From JADJNW01 sp033761835 (lineage in GTDB: Bacteria; Bacteroidota; Bacteroidia; Chitinophagales; Saprospiraceae), in the NCBI GenBank assembly GCA_033761835.1, contig JANRME010000181.1, positions 1 through 16,109 on the forward strand: a stretch of DNA of 16,109 nucleotides, written 5' to 3'. Numbering within the stretch: the first letter of the stretch is position 1; the number at the start of each line of letters is the position of its first letter. The position numbers and the translations under genes are program-made. The notes under the pieces were generated by a model. It was given only the letters and a program-made list of their open reading frames with translations. It ran no database searches and had not been told where the DNA came from. Positions 13,177 to 16,109 of the stretch are shown here, in pieces.

Positions 13177-14124
13177 TTATCCTGCTAAACCTGCATTAAA
13201 AAGTTGGTGAATATGGATTATACCTTGTAAAATTTTATTTTCATCACAAACTACTAAACTTGTAATTGAGTTCTTATTCATAATTGCCAAAGCCTCAACC
13301 GCCAATTTTTCAGGGCTTATATTTTTTGGATTTTTATTTAGCACTTCTGAAATTTTTTTGGAGATGATATTATCATTTATATGCCTTCTTAAATCTCCGT
13401 CGGTGAAAATGCCTTGAATTTTATTTTGCATGTCAACCGCAACAACACAACCCAAGCCCTTTTTACTCATAATTATTATTGCATCACTAATTAAAGTATC
13501 TTCATTAACGATTGGAAGAGCGTCATTTTTAGCCATTAAATTTGCAACTTTTATAAATTGACTGCCAAGTTTTCCACCCGGATGAAAAACACCAAAATCT
13601 AGCTTTGAAAAGCCTTTTAACTCCATCACTGTCATTGCTAATGCATCACCGAATGCAAGCATCATCGTAGTAGAAGTGGTTGGTGCTGCAACTGATGAAA
13701 CCTCTGGAACTTCAGGAAGTATGAAAGATATATCAGAAGCCTCAACAAGAGTAGAAGTTTTACGACGCACAATACCAATAATTGGTATAAAAAATCTTTT
13801 ACAATAATAAATTATGTCTTTTAGCTCTGCTGTTTCACCAGAGTTTGAAAGTAAAATAACTGCATCATCTTTAGTTATCATTCCTAAATCTCCATGACTT
13901 GCTTCCGCAGGGTGAACGAAAATAGCAGGCGTGCCAGTAGAAGCAAAAGTTGCGGCAATTTTACGGGCAATATGCCCAGATTTTCCCATACCACTTACAA
14001 TTAACTTACCTTTACATTTTAAAATTAAGTTAACTGCATTTTCAAAATCTTCACCCAATGCATCTTCTAGGGCTTTTAGCCCTTCAATTTCGCGTTCAAT
14101 AACTTGTTTTGCTATATCAAGCAT
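13177..14124 (-). CDS. kpsF: D-arabinose-5-phosphate isomerase, KdsD/KpsF type
   Basis: The 315-residue protein interconverts ribulose 5-phosphate and arabinose 5-phosphate, the first committed step to Kdo. The SIS domain spans about 25-190, with GMGKSGHIARK (45-55), HPAEASHGDLG (71-81), SNSGET (93-98) and FHPGGKLG (180-187, H181 the likely catalytic His). Two CBS domains follow at about 193-250 (IFTDGDLRRH at 239-248) and 258-312. Length and order match full-size KdsD/KpsF, unlike the shorter CBS-less forms. It is divergent from the KpsC-like gene, across a 211-bp AT-rich region. Kdo is the sugar used by KpsC-type enzymes, so the pairing suggests a capsule-dedicated copy (KpsF) rather than the housekeeping KdsD, though sequence alone cannot separate the two. 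Confidence 0.88.
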   Translation of the reverse strand: MLDIAKQVIEREIEGLKALEDALGEDFENAVNLILKCKGKLIVSGMGKSGHIARKIAATFASTGTPAIFVHPAEASHGDLGMITKDDAVILLSNSGETAELKDIIYYCKRFFIPIIGIVRRKTSTLVEASDISFILPEVPEVSSVAAPTTSTTMMLAFGDALAMTVMELKGFSKLDFGVFHPGGKLGSQFIKVANLMAKNDALPIVNEDTLISDAIIIMSKKGLGCVVAVDMQNKIQGIFTDGDLRRHINDNIISKKISEVLNKNPKNISPEKLAVEALAIMNKNSITSLVVCDENKILQGIIHIHQLFNAGLAG

Positions 14125-14335
14125 TTATTTTTTAAGACCTGAAAAATAATTAATTACAGAGGAAATACATTATTGCGACAAAACTTCAAGGGCTAACAAA
14201 ATTCAATATCAAAGTTAAATTAGTAAAAACTAAGATGTTTTTTATTTAAATTAAGTTAATAATGATTAATATCCTGAATACTCACTTGATTTAATTACCT
14301 CAAAACAATATAAATTTCAGTACACTTATAAAAAA

Positions 14336-15706
14336 ATGAAAAAAATTAGAAAATTATTGAAAAGCCCTCTAAAGTTTTTTGTCGATTCAAGAGGAGTAAG
14401 AAAAATCATTAATATTTGCATTGGGTATAAAGATAAACAAAACTCTAAGCCAACTGCATTGATGTTTAGGTTTAATGACTGGAAAACTTTTATGTATGAT
14501 TATATGCCCCAATATAATTGTGTTTTTATGCCACTTAGAAATAAAGTTAAAAATCTTAATGTTAGGCATTATATAAAAGAAATTGAGCAATATAAAAATA
14601 AAACTTTTTTTATTTGGGGCTATAAAGAGCCAGAAGGGCTTGTAGATTACGCAAAAAATAATGGAATTAAATATTATAGAGTTGAAGACGGATTTTTACG
14701 TTCAATTAAGCTAGGGGCGGAGCGTTCTGTTCCTATTTCAATGTGCTTTGATTCTAAGGCTTTATATTTTGATGCGAGGGAAGAATCTGACTTAGAACAT
14801 ATACTGAATAATTATGATTTTGATTCTAACCCTGAGCTACTAAAAGAAGCGGAGGAATGCAAAAAACTTATCATAGACCTTGAATTAAGCAAATATAATA
14901 ATGTTAAAAAGAAGCCAATCGAAGAAATTTACGGCGTTAAAACTAAAAAAAGAATTTTAGTTGTGGGGCAAGTTGAAGATGATGCTTCAATTCTGTATGG
15001 TTGCTCAAAAAATATGAATAATAATGATCTTGTTTTTGCAGCCTTGCTTGAAAATCCTGATGCTGAAATTATTTACAAACCGCACCCTGATGTTCTGTTT
15101 GGAAAAAGAGAGGCATTATCTGATATAAATGATGTCGTGCCTTATTGTAAGGTTATTACTGAGCCTCTATCACTAGTAGATTCATTTCAAACTATTGACG
15201 AAGTTTATACAATTACTTCTCTTTCAGGTTTTGAAGCCTTAATTAGAGGTATTACAGTTACTACATTTGGTTGCCCATTTTATTCTGGCTGGGGATTAAC
15301 TAATGATAAACAGCCTAATGAGAGAAGAAAAAGAAAATTAACTATTAACGAAGTTTTTGCAGGGGCATATCTTCTGTATCCAAAATATTATAGCTTAATA
15401 AACAGAGAAGAAATAACCTTAAAAAAAGCCATCAAAGAGCTTTATAGCCTCAAAACTGCTTTTCATAATAACAAAGGAAACACAACCACAATAAACACAA
15501 TTACAAATGATAAACAGAGGTTAAAAGAGGAAAAAAATAATGCAAAAAAAACTGATTTAGAGTTTAAAATTAATCAAATTAAATTGCTCAAGGAAAAACA
15601 AGACGCATTACTTGAAAGAAGAAAAATAGAAATTGAAGAAATAAAACTTGACATAATTAAAAGAAAAGAAAAGCTTAAATCTAATTCAAAAAAAACTAAA
15701 CAATGA
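14336..15706 (+). CDS. KpsC-like capsule Kdo transferase, single module with coiled-coil tail
   Basis: The 456-residue protein matches KpsC-type beta-Kdo glycosyltransferases of ABC-exported capsules: VEDGFLRS (116-123), YFDAREESDLE (144-154), GQVEDDASI (211-219), YKPHPDV (247-253), TSLSGFEALIRG (294-305) and FGCPFYSGWGLT (311-322). Canonical KpsC has two such modules in ~670 residues; here only one is present, most like the C-terminal one. The last ~65 residues (about 393-450) are a Lys/Glu-rich predicted coiled coil not typical of KpsC. In known systems this enzyme extends a poly-Kdo linker on lysophosphatidylglycerol at the inner membrane. The gene is AT-rich, starts without a Shine-Dalgarno sequence and overlaps the next gene by ATGA. 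The family call is strong. Which linkage it makes is unknown. Confidence 0.85.
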   Translation: MKKIRKLLKSPLKFFVDSRGVRKIINICIGYKDKQNSKPTALMFRFNDWKTFMYDYMPQYNCVFMPLRNKVKNLNVRHYIKEIEQYKNKTFFIWGYKEPEGLVDYAKNNGIKYYRVEDGFLRSIKLGAERSVPISMCFDSKALYFDAREESDLEHILNNYDFDSNPELLKEAEECKKLIIDLELSKYNNVKKKPIEEIYGVKTKKRILVVGQVEDDASILYGCSKNMNNNDLVFAALLENPDAEIIYKPHPDVLFGKREALSDINDVVPYCKVITEPLSLVDSFQTIDEVYTITSLSGFEALIRGITVTTFGCPFYSGWGLTNDKQPNERRKRKLTINEVFAGAYLLYPKYYSLINREEITLKKAIKELYSLKTAFHNNKGNTTTINTITNDKQRLKEEKNNAKKTDLEFKINQIKLLKEKQDALLERRKIEIEEIKLDIIKRKEKLKSNSKKTKQ

Positions 15707-16109
15707 TTAGTTTAGATAAAAACGAAGTAAATAAAAGTAATATTTTTCAAGCTAAAAACTTGGAATTCTATAAGCATAGAAATGTTATAAAAGGGAAAAA
15801 TAACACCGTTAATATCAACCCCGATAAAGTTAATATAAAAAAAATGAACTTAAAAATAATTGGTTCAAATAACCAAATTATCATTAAAGATAATTGTAAA
15901 TTGAATATTGAATCAATACATTTAGTCGGAGACAATCACATTCTAGAAATTGGCTCTGAGTGCAGATTAACGGGAAAAATTGCAATTAAGGGTGAAAAAA
16001 ATTTTATAAAAATTGGTAATAAAACCTCTTTTCAAACAGCCTATTTATTAGCGGATGAAAGCAAATCAATTACCATAGGTGAAGATTGTATGTTTTCATC
16101 AGAAGTTAT
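15703..16109 (+). CDS. Left-handed beta-helix (hexapeptide repeat) acyltransferase, N-terminal part
   Basis: The ATG at 15703-15705 overlaps the KpsC-like stop codon as ATGA, indicating translational coupling. The frame is open to the window end (135 codons). It begins with ~45 residues of polar sequence, then irregular hexapeptide turns such as LKIIGSNNQIIIKDNCKLNI, NHILEIGSECRLTGKIAI and NFIKIGNKTSF. It ends with SITIGEDCMFSSEV, which is the lead-in to the active-site region of colanic-acid/WbbJ-type O-acetyltransferases. The catalytic His would lie just beyond the window. Together with the upstream gene it probably O-acylates a surface polysaccharide or an intermediate. Acceptor and acyl donor are unknown. 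Confidence 0.75.
   Translation, partial: MISLDKNEVNKSNIFQAKNLEFYKHRNVIKGKNNTVNINPDKVNIKKMNLKIIGSNNQIIIKDNCKLNIESIHLVGDNHILEIGSECRLTGKIAIKGEKNFIKIGNKTSFQTAYLLADESKSITIGEDCMFSSEV

Larger units (their letters stand above)
10761..16109. mobile_element. Left end of an integrated genomic island at tRNA-Pro (right end outside window)
   Basis: Integration into a tRNA 3' end leaves an intact tRNA at one junction and a 3' duplicate at the other, with the element on the 5' side of the duplicate. Here the 5' side of the fragment points right, toward the integrase, so the element should extend right. Sequence from about 13160 on is visibly richer in A/T and encodes surface-polysaccharide genes, unlike the left part. 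No conjugation or replication genes are seen. The capsule-type genes could be cargo or chromosomal if the element is short, so the extent is uncertain. Confidence 0.55.

Overview
The window looks like a chromosome segment of a Bacteroidota bacterium. The reasons are A/T-rich start contexts without strong Shine-Dalgarno sequences, promoter boxes resembling TTTG / TAnnTTTG, a Bacteroidota-type tyrosine recombinase, and gene families typical of sugar-acid-using members of the phylum. The order or family cannot be fixed from this sequence. The window has two parts that meet at a tRNA-Pro remnant near 10761-10804.

Left part (1-~10760, chromosomal backbone). After the tail of an NTF2-like gene comes a cluster that reads as an exported, non-phosphorylative sugar-acid or lactone pathway. 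On the minus strand are an RraA-like aldolase with a Sec signal and a Tat-exported mandelate racemase/galactonate dehydratase-type enzyme, probably one operon ending at a strong hairpin (246-282). Divergent from them, on the plus strand, are a lipoprotein-like fusion of two KdgF-like cupins with an SMP-30 lactonase, then a second secreted SMP-30 lactonase. Next, on the minus strand, is an AhpD-like, DUF1348 and AraC regulator group. After that come a zinc- and NAD-dependent sugar/polyol dehydrogenase and a LacI-family regulator. The aldolase and dehydrogenase promoters share a ~75-bp module with an identical 19-bp palindrome (2828-2846 and 9336-9354), which ties the distant genes into one regulon. 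A plausible route is sugar oxidation, lactone hydrolysis, dehydration to a 2-keto-3-deoxy acid, then aldol cleavage. The substrate is not identifiable from sequence, and the dehydrogenase has no export signal, so part of the route would be cytoplasmic.

Right part (~10761 onward, inferred integrated island). A 44-bp 3' fragment of tRNA-Pro(UGG), with its terminator, lies beside a tyrosine recombinase gene pointing away from it. This is the usual form of an attachment site, with the element extending to the right. Behind the integrase are a four-helix membrane protein, a small orphan reading frame, and more AT-rich surface-polysaccharide genes: a KdsD/KpsF arabinose-5-phosphate isomerase, a one-module KpsC-like Kdo transferase with a coiled-coil tail, and the start of a left-handed beta-helix acyltransferase running off the end. 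The isomerase would supply a precursor of Kdo, the sugar a KpsC-type enzyme uses to build a capsule glycolipid anchor.

No CRISPR array, rRNA gene or intact tRNA gene was seen. Small intergenic oddities include two different short tandem repeats (8-bp and 7-bp units), a 20-bp copy of the 3' end of the second lactonase gene 2.1 kb away, and several inverted repeats placed at translation starts or gene ends.
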